A DNA stretch of 20,000 nt, from contig ADNK01000490.1 in NCBI GenBank assembly GCA_000320545.1, positions 1-20,000 on the forward strand, read 5' to 3'. Below are positions 9,501-20,000 of the stretch, in pieces. A program made the translations under genes and the position numbers. How positions within the stretch are numbered: the stretch's first letter is position 1; every line of letters begins with the position of its first letter. This stretch comes from Bigelowiella natans CCMP2755 (taxonomy: Eukaryota > Cercozoa > Chlorarachniophyceae). The notes beneath the pieces were generated by a model. The model worked only from the letters and a program-made list of their open reading frames with translations, searched no databases and was not told the DNA's origin.

Positions 9501-10240
9501 TGGGGAAATATAGGAGGGGGGGGGGGCGGGGGAGACCGATAGAGGGAGTTAGCAGAATAGATCGAAATATGAGGGTGAAAAGCTTCCTTAAATTACATTG
9601 GTCGTCAGCCTTGTGATTTTGTCCATAACCACCAGCACAAGAAAATAACAAATGTCGTTTTGTCAGGATGACATCAAGGATGGCTTCATGGTCGTTGGTG
9701 GTGCTACCAAAAGTCGAGTTTTTATGCAGATCCTCAGTGATATTTTAAGGGTGCGTGGTTTTTTAAGATGATGAGGAGAGTAAAGGCAACGAATAGGATC
9801 ATGAAGGCTACACCAAGAACTACATTTTTCACCACGTTACTTTTAGTTGTGCGAATAATTGTAAAAGGTGAAAGTGATTGCGATCCCGAATTCGCGGAGT
9901 GTGGGGACAGTTGGCGCAGTGATAATGGCAGGAAAGAGCCTAGGATGGTTCGTCATTCGCATCCTTTCTACATCATGTTTCACCATCCCAAAGATGACAA
10001 TAAGTTATTTCTAGGTATAGTTCACTCAGGCCAAATCGATTATTTTCTCAAGAGCATTTCAAAAATACGGATAAAACTACAGTAGTTGATGACTCGGCAG
10101 CATGTGTTTGCTATGAACCGTCTAGCAAAGCAAAGGACAGTAGAATACACGCGGAGCGTTACAAAATTTACAGTGGGCTTTCGGAGATCTTGAAGGGCAC
10201 TTTCTCTAGGTTGTTGGAAGTGTCCTTTCCTGTCGCATAG
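5139..10240 (+). CDS. FGGY-family carbohydrate kinase (xylulokinase-like)
   Basis: It probably phosphorylates a pentulose or related sugar with ATP in the cytosol; the exact sugar is not fixed by sequence. Model: join(5139..5187,5331..5398,5524..5572,5637..5717,5890..5951,6186..6242,6384..6473,6681..6798,7049..7110,7362..7436,7617..7686,7835..7870,7997..8106,8302..8456,8684..8742,8927..8980,9129..9236,9356..9429,9667..9750,9868..9947,10015..10240), 1767 nt, 588 residues, 21 exons, all GT-AG with matching phases. Visible family landmarks in order: ILGVDVGTSG (12-21), TGQMQNLILLD (92-102), VLCPAILYSDSRA (like WNDxR of XylB), GSGDL with the likely catalytic Asp259, YIGTSGW (279-285), LYLPWLNGERSPF (404-416), VVGGATKS (468-475) and the C-terminal ERYKIYSGL. 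The GDL and IGTSGW motifs resemble a bacterial XylB-related subgroup. Introns carry most of the local microsatellites. The exact start of the exon at 7617 is the weakest junction. Confidence 0.92.
5238..5333 (+). repeat. Imperfect ~40-bp duplication around an exon acceptor
   Basis: Positions 5238-5277 and 5292-5333 share ATCGTC, a TCGAtTAT/TCGAcTAT core and CTACTACTGTA...CTTAGTTG. The second copy ends in the acceptor used for the FGGY exon starting at 5331. The first copy carries a matching CTTAG that could serve as a decoy. Confidence 0.85.
5467..5506 (+). repeat. (AC)n microsatellite, intron of the FGGY gene
   Basis: About 20 AC units between exons 5331-5398 and 5524-5572, ending 17 nt before the acceptor. 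Confidence 0.92.
6477..6509 (+). repeat. (CTG)11 microsatellite, intronic
   Basis: Begins 3 nt after the donor that follows codon TGG (PKMLW) at 6473. In the exon frame it would read as a Cys run, which is absent from the family. Confidence 0.9.
6594..6648 (+). repeat. 18-bp minisatellite, three copies
   Basis: Three perfect tandem copies of AACGCTATTACTATTAAC in the intron 6474-6680 of the FGGY gene. Confidence 0.92.
6798..6830 (+). repeat. (GTT)n-rich microsatellite at a donor
   Basis: The donor GTTGTT at 6799 is the first unit of the repeat, which directly follows the exon ending DPTT. Confidence 0.85.
7473..7508 (+). repeat. (CACTCA)n hexanucleotide repeat
   Basis: About five CACTCA units in the intron 7437-7616 of the FGGY gene. 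Confidence 0.9.
9243..9283 (+). repeat. (TAG)n-(TTG)n compound microsatellite
   Basis: Follows a donor of the FGGY gene by a few bases, in the intron 9237-9355. The introduced UAG triplets would stop any read-through of that intron. Confidence 0.9.
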
Positions 10241-10531
10241 AAGCATTGACAGTCATCATCATGCTTAGCTAGTTAGGCTTTGACCAAAGTATCGTTACCG
10301 CTTGCGATTTGCACGGATGCCCTGGCAATCGTTGTCACCGCCCAGCTAGCCAGCTCACAGTCCTAGACTGCATATGCCTGCATGATGAATCCTCAATAGA
10401 TTGAGCGTCAACATCCGTGTACTAGCTAGCTAGACATGCTAGCATGCAATTCAGACTAGTCCGACAATGCCTAAAATGCGTAACTGTCTAGACCGCGTGT
10501 AGCGCGAATTGCAGACACGCCACGTTATTGT

Positions 10532-10533
<2 letters not shown>

Positions 10534-10573
<40 letters not shown>
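10534..10573 (+). repeat. (GT)20 microsatellite
   Basis: Perfect GT repeat inside the palindrome-rich convergent spacer. Confidence 0.95.
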
Positions 10574-10574
<1 letters not shown>

Positions 10575-11280
10575 ATCATATGCGTTGTGAACAGTGTCTA
10601 TTGTGCGACAAACTTCTGCTCGATTAGCTTGTTCGATTTCACCAAAGCTGCAAAGCTAGCCTAGTGCAGTAGCGCATGCAATGTGCGCAACACGGGCGGC
10701 AGAATGCACAAACGAAATGATGCGATCTAGCGATGATGATCACAACGTTAAATGTTGTTATTGTGTGCAGCTTTTGCAATGCAATTTCGGCACAATTGTT
10801 CACAGCGGCACATGCCATCCAAATAGCTATGACATGCATTTATATACATTGCACATCAACGCCGCTTGCGCGAGGAATCACAGCTCACTAGCTGCCACGC
10901 CACACGTACATGCAGTGATGTGCAACGACGCCTATGCTAGGACGAAACGAAAATATTGACTCGGTAGGACGAAACGATCGAAAAGATTGACTTGCGATGA
11001 GAAGGAAACACGCACTGCTGCGCGAGCATGCGCGACATTCAAGACCGAAATAAACAACATGCATTTGATCGTATGATGACCGAATGACCGAAACACATCA
11101 CACATAGCTAGATAACGCGGAGACCAACAGATTCAACATTAGCGCTGTATGTAGCCGCTGCATTGCACAGCTACGAACATGAGGATGACCATTGATCAAT
11201 TTTAATTTGTCATATTTGATTGATTACCTTCGTCTTACATGCCATCTAGCTATGATGCATTACGCATGCGACTGCATTAG

Positions 11281-11306
11281 TGCGCGCGCGTGCGTGCGTG
11301 CGTGCA
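11281..11306 (+). repeat. (GC)n/(GTGC)n purine-pyrimidine alternating run
   Basis: GCGCGCG followed by four GTGC units, about 26 bp of alternating purine and pyrimidine, which is a Z-DNA-prone pattern. Confidence 0.8.
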
Positions 11307-11636
11307 GATGATGGACATGCATATGCGATTACAACTAAATGAAGCTTCATAATATATCGTGTTATGTTGGGCACATACAGGCCGACTTAAGATAACACAA
11401 TAGTGGCATTGTCTAAGAAAAAATTTGCTACTCCAGTTACAACTAAATGCATCAACACGTTTAGATGTACCTTGGCGAAAACAGAGCGGAAAATTTCATT
11501 ATATCATGGAAAATTCATATATCCAAAAAAATTTTGGTCCTTGCGCTATAGATCAGGTAGATTAAGCTCATGTCACCTGCAAGGAACTACTATCACCTGT
11601 AAAATGAATAGAAAAATCAGGCTTCAAGATTGAAAC

Positions 11637-13154
11637 TCAAATTTTGGCACTTACATCATTTATCCAATCCTCGAAAGACGATTCTTTGCTTCTTCCCCCC
11701 TTGCTGTTGCTTTCCAGTGACTTCAGTAAAAGTGGTGGCTCAGCGGCAAGAATTTCCCTTCGGCCAAAGCCCATTCCAAAGGAATTTTTGCTGTGCATCG
11801 TCGTTTTTGAAATGATCTCCTGTTCCTCTCCGCAAACTTTCAGCGGAATTGGTGGGATTTCGGTAGGGTTCATTTCCTTTGCTTTTGTGTGGTCTTCAGT
11901 TTTGTTAGCATTATTGCCGTCTTCCAACGTGAAATCAGGGGGTTCTTGGCAATAGGAGACCACGATAGCCTTCGTGTCCAAGGCAGCCGTCTTTTCAAGC
12001 TCGAAATGAATTTCCCCTTCCAAATTAAATGGAGATGGTGTCATATTTTCAGAATTGTTCCTCAAGCAAGTGCTGGGTTTAAGATCCTCTCCAGATAGAA
12101 CCCAACGGGCAAGATCCACTGCTTCTTGACCATGCGTGTGTTTTTTGTGACAACATTTTGAACGCTTTCTCGACATGTTCTTTGCGCATCTCGTCGCTTC
12201 CCTAGTATTTCGCTTACGGATTTCGGATGGATCGACATTGGAGGGAAAATATTTATGTGCGTCAACTGCTCCGAGAATCGCACTAATATTTAAATCGACG
12301 GGATTCAAAGACTGTTCGTTCCGGCAAAGAGGGCAGGTGTTTATATCATTTAATACGGCGCGTGCCAGACATTCCCAACAAAATTCATGACCGCATGCCA
12401 ATCGAACGGGGGTTACACAACTCTCGATGCAAATCGTGCATTGTTTCTGATCATTTAAAATCATTGTCAGCTTGAGTAAATTGAGCATCGCGATGTAGAA
12501 TTACTGACCTCGGTTACTTTATTTTTGTACTCCTTCAAGAAGCGTTCGGTCTGGGTGAAAAGGGATGAACTCTTAAGCGCCTTGTAAAAGTCTTGCTCCA
12601 ATAAAGTTTTCAGGATGAGATCTCTCATTGGCTTGGCAGAGAACTTGTCGTGTTTCTTCACAATTTTCAACACTGAAGACAATAGAGGTGAGTACCGGGA
12701 AAAAATAAGGACAACGTATTTTCACCTGCAATGTAATTGAGAATCATAAACTCGCGCAGTTCCTTCGTCTACGGTTAATGAAGAATATATCCGGAAAATC
12801 ATTTTACATTCATTCCAATTGAATGTGTGCAAATAACCTGTTGGCACAACTCTTCAAACTCATTCTGATCATCACTACCATTATTTTGGAATATGGAGGT
12901 CAGTTCCTTGAGTTTTTCTTCCCGTGCGAGAAAGAATTCATTCACCGCGTTGATTTCTTCGATCAAAGTCTGATACAATGTTTGTTAACGAATTTCGGTT
13001 TAAAATTGTTTAACTTCGCACAGACCTTGCCGAAGTGATTCCCCGCCCAATCGCTTTGCGGATGGATGAGGCGAATCACCTGTTTCAGGAACTTGTAATT
13101 TACATACCTCCACCCCGGCCGACTGTACTTCTTTAGAGTCTTCCCGAATTTCAT
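11637..13154 (-). CDS. SPX-RING protein, probable E3 ubiquitin ligase
   Basis: Model: complement(join(11637..12446,12509..12672,12726..12768,12838..12969,13026..13154)), 1278 nt, 425 residues; introns are 53-69 bp. The start MKFGKTLKKYSRPGW is the typical SPX N terminus. SPX domain, residues 1 to about 155: NYKFLKQVI, a long helix EEINAVNEFFLAREEKL, and NYIAVLKIVKKHDK, whose lysines form the inositol-pyrophosphate site in known SPX domains. RING finger, residues 159 to about 196, C3HC4: CTIC...ACGHEFCWEC...CPLC. The remaining 220 residues are unassigned, with a basic patch RKRSKCCHKKH. Plants have the same SPX-then-RING order in NLA/BAH1, which ubiquitinates phosphate transporters. By analogy this protein would couple cellular phosphate status to degradation of a target; the target is unknown. 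It is divergent from the DYRK gene. Confidence 0.93.
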
Positions 13155-13485
13155 TGTTTCGGTGAGACGAAGAAGGCGCAGCGGTGAGACAAGTACTGCT
13201 TAGACCTAATGGGAGGGGTTGTATTTGATGGTGTCAGAAACAAAACGTGTCAGATTTTCTTTCAGGAGTGCTCAATACCAGCAAATTAAAAACATTTTTG
13301 CAGTCGTCATGATACATTACAGCTAGTTACAAATTTTGAACTTTCTTTTATGATTACTTTGATACTTAAATATTTTGTTCGAAATATTAGCCATTTGAGA
13401 TGTCGCTATAAACATATAGCATATCGTATCCTCATTTGACATGCTAAGGTGAGGTTTATTCAAAGTTCATGACATTTCGTAGCTA

Positions 13486-13499
13486 CGACGTCGACGTCG
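13486..13499. promoter_or_regulatory. 14-bp perfect palindrome CGACGTCGACGTCG
   Basis: Self-complementary, with two overlapping GACGTC cores resembling bZIP/CRE-type sites, 332 bp upstream of the SPX-RING start codon. Regulatory function is inferred only. Confidence 0.35.
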
Positions 13500-15225
13500 A
13501 CTCGTATGTCAGCCTTACGAGTAGATAGATCTACCGGCAAAAAAACAAAATCCGAAATTTTCCGCTCGGGCAGAATTTGGTGTGCCACATTATCAATTCG
13601 GCAATTAATCGTTATATTAGTTCGTCAATTATTGTCGCACTATATTTATTCAGGTAGAATCTCAGCTATAAAAACCACTATGTACAAATTTCGTTTCTTA
13701 ATTTTTGGTATTGTAATATATAGGCTAAGTTTTTAAAGCGACAAGGTATGCGGATTAAAAAATTGACACCGATAAATTAAGTAGATCTACGGTCTAGACG
13801 GTTGGAATTTCCCCAAATTTTTCGAACAATTTCCATGGATTTCGAGCCTATCAAACATTGAGATGTATCATTCAAGACTATACAAACCTGTAGTCTTATA
13901 TGAATATTAATTTTGAGATACGACCATAGTTTTCGTAGATTAAATTGTAATATTGGGATGAAACGGCTTCCACTTGAAAGAATTTTACGGATATCAAATA
14001 TGAATAAATTTTTTTGACTGTTTGTTTGTTCACAAAAAGAAGCAGACGACAATTGAACTATTTCAGATCTGATCTGCACTTATTACACAAGAAATAGCCA
14101 TAAACACATGGAATCTCTTGTTGAGAGGTTTGGAGATTACTTCAATTTGCTAGCTTATCTCGATATTCTTTTTGTACACTTACAATCAAAGATCAAACAA
14201 GCATGGTGAAAGGCGCCAAATTCGAGCTCACTGGTGATACCTATTTTGTTTAAAAATGAGGTTAAAAGGATGTCTTTCATGATAATTATAGTATATTCTT
14301 ACTGTGTCACCTTCTTCACTTTTCTCCGGTTCCAAAAAAGCAGTGTTGAGAGTGTGGTCTTTTCAGATTTTAGCCAATAATCGTATCATGCCTATCATCA
14401 GAATAGTAATTATAAATATTATATGAGACATGACCTATTTATTGTCGTAAGATAAATAAAATCGAATCATATGACCGAAAAATATTTGTACAAAGAGTTT
14501 TGTGCTGAAAGTGTTATAGTGGTAATTTCCAACAGAACGAAGAAGCAAGACATCATCCTAAGCTCCTCCCTCGGCGCCCGTCCATCTCCCGTAAGCCCAT
14601 TTCCATCCAAAATTTCGTAGACTACACTCATGGTTGGGATTTATAGAGGATTATAGTTCTAGTTGAGATGTAGTCAACGAGCTTTGTGGCTGAAGACACC
14701 ATAAAAAGGCAATGGCGGCTTGTTACTAGCCGCGCCTTTTCCTCTAGTGCAAGGCAATATTAGGAAGATAGTCTTGAAGCACTATTGGGAATACTTATTG
14801 TCATAAGAGGGAAAGAGGGTAAGTCCGTTGAGAGGCCTCGATTCCTGGATCACATAATGATATTCGGAAATTTTCGGAGCTAGAGCATGAGCCCAACGGT
14901 TAAATTTGACTAGTATAAAATGAAAGTATTTGGTAAATGTGCACTGGAATTAGAATAAGGGTTATATTGAACCTTTATTAAGCACATATGTTAAATTTGG
15001 GGGGTCATGCTGCGAAGAAGTTGGAATCTCGACAGCTGTATTAGAATTGGTGCAAAATTTAGAGCCAAATTAGAAATAGCTATTAACAAAGCAAGCACTT
15101 GTGGTGAACAGTTATAACGAGTGGTAGGTGTAGTTAGGTTCGTGGGTTATTATATCGCAGAAGAAATCCGAAGTGGATGGAGTTACTATACGTGCTCCAA
15201 TATTAATAAAATTTATAAATGTTTT

Positions 15226-15228
<3 letters not shown>

Positions 15229-15259
<31 letters not shown>
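15229..15259 (+). repeat. (GT)n microsatellite upstream of the DYRK start
   Basis: About 15 GT units, roughly 95 bp before the chosen ATG. The reading frame is open through it, but as a Cys/Val run that I take to be non-coding. Confidence 0.9.
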
Positions 15260-15260
<1 letters not shown>

Positions 15261-15354
15261 CGTACACACACATACTATGAATCAAATATGTTGTCTCATT
15301 TCTTACGTACATTATCTCCTTTCTTTCTTAAATAAATATAATAGGTTTAGCGCA

Positions 15355-17217
<1,863 letters not shown>

Positions 17218-17688
17218 TACCTTGCGTGCGGCTTCTATGGCTCGCGTGGCCTGTGCAGATTTTATGCTACTTTTTGTGTCTTCTCAGTTGCAGATCCAGA
17301 TATTTCAAAAATTTTGTGGAGCAGCAGTCTTTTAGAGCTGTGGCTCCCTGTGGACCTAATAGATTTTCTTAGAGAAGAAGTTGATGATAACCCTAAAGGG
17401 AAATTAAAAATGCACACTGGCCCAGGACCATGTTGCCGCTACAACGGTAAATATGCTTTCATTCGATGTTTTGATTGGACGACATTCTTGCGATTCTAAT
17501 GCAAGATTAAATATGAGACCTCAGATTATTGGCCACAATGACATTGTGGTATTTAATTATCTTTGTGAGTAATAATAATTGCGGCACATTAAATATTCAA
17601 ATTGCAATATTCCGCGAATAGTAAAGTACATCGATGCCTCCTAATGAAAAATTCAGTCGCACTGATATCTAAGCATGTTCTAAGCACT
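17218..17688. other. DYRK 3' flank, no gene seen
   Basis: Short open stretches occur (17141-17335 and 17314-17499), but they have no family motifs or splice partners. It is probably 3' UTR and spacer. Confidence 0.5.
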
Positions 17689-18425
17689 ACACACTATACT
17701 TTACTGCTATGCATGCAACGCATCAAGGCAGACGGCTATCAAATAAAGATTGTAGCTACCAGATATCTGTAAGCTAGCTAGGTTGTGCGTCTTCATTCAT
17801 CGTAGTGCACGATCGATATGATCTAAGCTAGTGACTGCTAGCATCACAGCTAGCTAGCTAGATAGAAGCTAGAGAAGGCTGCTTATGCGAAGTACAATAC
17901 TACTGCCGCATAGGTAAGCGTGACACTTCTGTAGTTAGTAGCTAGAGCGTAGTCCTAATTCGATTCTCTATATTATATGGCTATCGCTAGCTATGGTAGG
18001 ATGTCTTTTTAGATGTCATTGTGTGCGCATGCTCCAGCATGCACAACGCGCCTCATGCGACTGCTAGCAGCACAAGAGCAGCTAGCATGCTAGCATGTAT
18101 AGCTAGATAGGCTAGAGACTATGCTAGATGTCCAAACTAATCCTAGCAGCATCGCAGCAGGCTACTATGCTACGCGCTACGCACGGGCTGGCACAGGAGG
18201 ACAGAACGCATCACATAGCTAGACGGGCGGTGAACAGCAACAAACATATCTACTCTAATAACACTCGTGGCGTAGATAAGACTCGCATAGTCTAGCATGC
18301 GCGGCGCGCTAGCGCACCTCTGGCATACAATGTCGTAGTTATATAGTCATGTCTGCTGTATCACACTCTGATACGTTACTTGCTAGATCCTAGGTATATG
18401 CACAACTGTGTACTAGCCTCTAATT
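17689..18425. other. CTAG/palindrome-rich convergent spacer, block 2
   Basis: I count about 23 CTAG in 740 bp, where even base use predicts about 3, with runs such as AGCTAGCTAGCTAGATAG and CAGCTAGCATGCTAGCATG, and words GCATGC and GCGCGCTAGCGC. It lies between the 3' ends of the DYRK gene (stop at 17217) and the pyrophosphorylase gene (stop at 18560). No ORF with coding character is visible. It has the same character as block 1, without obvious end-to-end sequence identity. Confidence 0.78.
17742..17747 (+). terminator. Possible polyadenylation signal AATAAA
   Basis: The hexamer lies about 525 bp after the DYRK stop codon, just inside the palindrome-rich block. It may end the DYRK transcript, but a single hexamer is weak evidence. 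Confidence 0.25.
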
Positions 18426-18559
18426 CGTTAAATACCACAAGCAGATACAAATGACAGTATCACTTCGATGTCGAGCTTTCTTATTGCTGTTTTTCGGCCT
18501 TTCCTTGAGAGATAGTGTAGCTTCCTTTTTCCGCTACCTCGAAGTTTGCCCCAGCCTAA

Positions 18560-19924
18560 TTAATACGATAATATATTACATAAAATTCTCTGTAGACAAC
18601 TACTACACTGCTCTTCAACCTTCTTATCCAGAATGTAGCCGCGGATTCGAAACTTTTCATCGATTGCTGCAACATAGACATATGGCAATTTTAGATTATG
18701 CTGCTGGAGACTGCAGTGAACACAACACGTACATTTATCGTTCACGTCGATCATCTTGAACTCATGCCCATCATTTTCAACCTATTGTTATTCGTTCGAT
18801 TAGTAGGGAACACAAACCCAAGAAAAGTAGGTTAAATTTTTCTCGGAGCTGCTGCTGCTGCTGCGCTGGTACTATTACCTTGCCCTCATCGATCACAACT
18901 TTTGTCCCGGGTTTTGCAATCACCGTCAGAGCTCCATCAAGCTCGAGTTTCCTACAATGTTTAGACAATCTGTCATTTAGTAGCTACTCAACAGAGCAGG
19001 AAAGTCGCTTTTATCTATGATAGATTTGAAAAGAGGGAAATATGTTGAGACCGTACTTGACAGTGATATCGCCCTCCAGAACGAGAGTAGATTTGCTCGA
19101 AATCTTGACAGCTTTGGGTTCAGGAAACCTTCGCATATTATACGTGGAACACACGTTAATTCTCTTTTTCTTATCAGATCCTCAACGAACACAACCCCTT
19201 CACGGGGGAACCGACAGGGAAAACTACAATGAAATCACCTCGTTTTGAGCTGAGCCAATGTAGCAGCAAAGCTAGGCGCAAGGCAAACCTTTGCACCCAT
19301 GGAACATGGAATACCCAAGACTTTCTCCTGAGAAGAAGCAGGCAAACAGATACGTCGTACATATGTTTGCAGTGAAGACGACGATTTCATACTTTATAGA
19401 ATGTGTAATATTTGGAATAAGATTAATTCCTGCGTGAAAATCCACGCATCATCTATCGTCGGTGTAAACACTCATGATCCACCTCAGCCAACCCCTTCCA
19501 CCGCCATGTCACACTTGTCATCGTACTCAAGTTTTCTCTTCTATAATCAAGCGGGCCAGCACATTCCGCTTTGATATCTATCTATTCTACACGATGATGA
19601 TGATGATGATGATGATGATGATAATGATGATCACGTAAATCGTAGTACCACTTTGCCATCATCGTCGATCTCGATTCCAAGCAACTTGAGTTTCTTACGG
19701 TTAATCTGAAAGGGGTGCATAGATGGTACGTGACAATCGAAGGAGGAGGAGGAGGAAATAAGATTGTAAATCATTAAGGAGTTTACCACAAGCACACTTC
19801 TTTCTACTCCTTCTACTCTGTTACTATTACTGGTACTGCTGCTACTACAATCTCGAAGTTCGCCACCACCACCACCACCACCAACCACCAATAGCAGCAT
19901 CACCACCACCACCATCAGCAGTGG

Positions 19925-19960
<36 letters not shown>

Positions 19961-20000
19961 ACTTCATCATCGTCGTCGTAACCTTGTATGCATCAGCTTC
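18560..20000 (-). CDS. UDP-sugar pyrophosphorylase-like protein, C-terminal part
   Basis: Partial; the N terminus lies beyond 20000. Firm exons: complement(join(18560..18666,18733..18781,18879..18951,19057..19128,19239..19327,19649..19705)), preceded by an exon ending at 19787 (SVLV) and coding sequence EADAYK at 19983-20000. The product would make UDP-sugars from UTP and sugar-1-phosphates. The evidence is the family's C-terminal beta-helix pattern: SVLVINRKKLKLLGIEI, GAKVCLAPSFAATL, SSKSTLVLEGDITVK, LELDGALTVIAKPG and DEKFRIRGYILDKKVEE, in the order seen in plant USP. Splice phases match across the six firm exons. The join between EADAYK and SVLV is unresolved: no acceptor in the right phase is visible, and the gap is filled by CTG, GGT and similar repeats. 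The catalytic N-terminal domain is not in the window, so substrate choice (and UGP versus USP) cannot be judged. Confidence 0.75.
19592..19630 (+). repeat. (GAT)n microsatellite, intronic
   Basis: About 12 GAT units in the 321-bp intron 19328-19648 of the pyrophosphorylase-like gene. Confidence 0.9.
19861..19959 (+). repeat. (CCA)n and (CAG)n compound repeats
   Basis: CCA-rich repeats 19861-19919 and CAG/AGC repeat 19925-19959. On the minus strand they read GGT and CTG repeats between EADAYK and SVLV of the pyrophosphorylase-like gene, presumably intronic. Confidence 0.88.

Larger units (their letters stand above)
10245..11345. other. CTAG/palindrome-rich convergent spacer, block 1
   Basis: This tract lies between the stop codon of the FGGY kinase (10240) and the 3' end of the SPX-RING gene (11637). 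I count about 16 CTAG in 1.1 kb, where even base use predicts about 4, plus many CATG, TGCA and GCGC words and longer palindromes such as GCTAGC, GCATGC and ACTAGT. It includes a (GT)n repeat and a TGCG run. There is no convincing ORF with coding character, tRNA or mobile element. Positions 11346-11636 are AT-richer, without the CTAG enrichment, and I see nothing else in them. Confidence 0.75.
13155..15354. other. 2.2-kb AT-rich divergent intergenic region
   Basis: It lies between the start codons of the SPX-RING and DYRK genes. No ORF with coding character, tRNA or repeat family was found. It holds the (GT)n repeat at about 15229, the palindrome at 13486-13499 and a short imperfect GGCGGCT/AGCCGCGCC hairpin near 14711. 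It lacks the CTAG enrichment of the convergent spacers. It presumably contains both promoters. Confidence 0.6.

Noticed and set aside
9768-10085. Plus-strand ORF of 105 codons with a hydrophobic N terminus resembling a secreted protein
   Set aside because: It runs through an intron and out of frame over two exons of the FGGY kinase, whose spliced frame carries clear family motifs.
10639-10959. ORFs on both strands within the palindrome-rich spacer
   Set aside because: They overlap each other antisense, are Cys/His/Ala-rich from the word bias, and have no family motif.
10245-11345. Transposon or centromere explanation for the palindrome-rich block
   Set aside because: No terminal repeats, target-site duplication, transposase or satellite unit is visible; the block sits between two genes in a normal spacer.
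11889-12390. Plus-strand ORFs within the SPX-RING gene
   Set aside because: They are antisense shadows of the large RING-containing exon.
15121-15354. N-terminal extension of the DYRK reading frame
   Set aside because: The frame is open, but it passes through the GT repeat as Cys/Val and resembles spacer; the start at 15355 is more likely.

Overview
The window is nuclear DNA of a eukaryote. Every gene found is split by GT-AG introns (most 35-350 bp, one about 610 bp), the standard genetic code fits throughout, and there are no bacterial operons or ribosome-binding sites. The gene mix (SPX-RING protein, UDP-sugar pyrophosphorylase-like protein, class 1 DYRK kinase, bacterial-type FGGY sugar kinase) suggests a protist or alga, perhaps a stramenopile. 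That placement is inference; no gene fixes the lineage.

I found five genes by chaining exons whose splice phases match. (1) Minus strand, 82-5030: a 19-exon gene for a 573-residue coiled-coil, Ser-rich protein of no family I recognise. (2) Plus strand, 5139-10240: a 21-exon gene for a 588-residue FGGY carbohydrate kinase, xylulokinase-like, divergent from gene 1 across only 108 bp. (3) Minus strand, 11637-13154: a 5-exon SPX-RING protein of 425 residues. (4) Plus strand, 15355-17217: a 3-exon class 1 DYRK kinase of 581 residues. (5) Minus strand, 18560 to beyond 20000: the C-terminal part of a UDP-sugar pyrophosphorylase-like protein.

The order is divergent pair (1,2), convergent junction (2,3), divergent pair (3,4), convergent junction (4,5). 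The two halves differ in texture. Genes 1, 2 and 5 have many small exons, and their introns are full of microsatellites and minisatellites, some of which touch splice acceptors, coding Ser runs or the stop codon. Genes 3 and 4 have few, short, repeat-poor introns.

The most unexpected feature is that both convergent 3'-3' junctions (about 10250-11340 and 17690-18425) hold long tracts strongly enriched in CTAG and other short palindromic words (GCATGC, TGCA, GCGC). The divergent spacers lack this. No gene or known element explains these blocks.

Functionally, genes 2 and 5 point to sugar phosphorylation and nucleotide-sugar salvage, gene 3 to inositol-pyrophosphate/phosphate sensing linked to ubiquitination, and gene 4 to a nuclear Tyr-autophosphorylating Ser/Thr kinase. 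There is no direct evidence that they act together.
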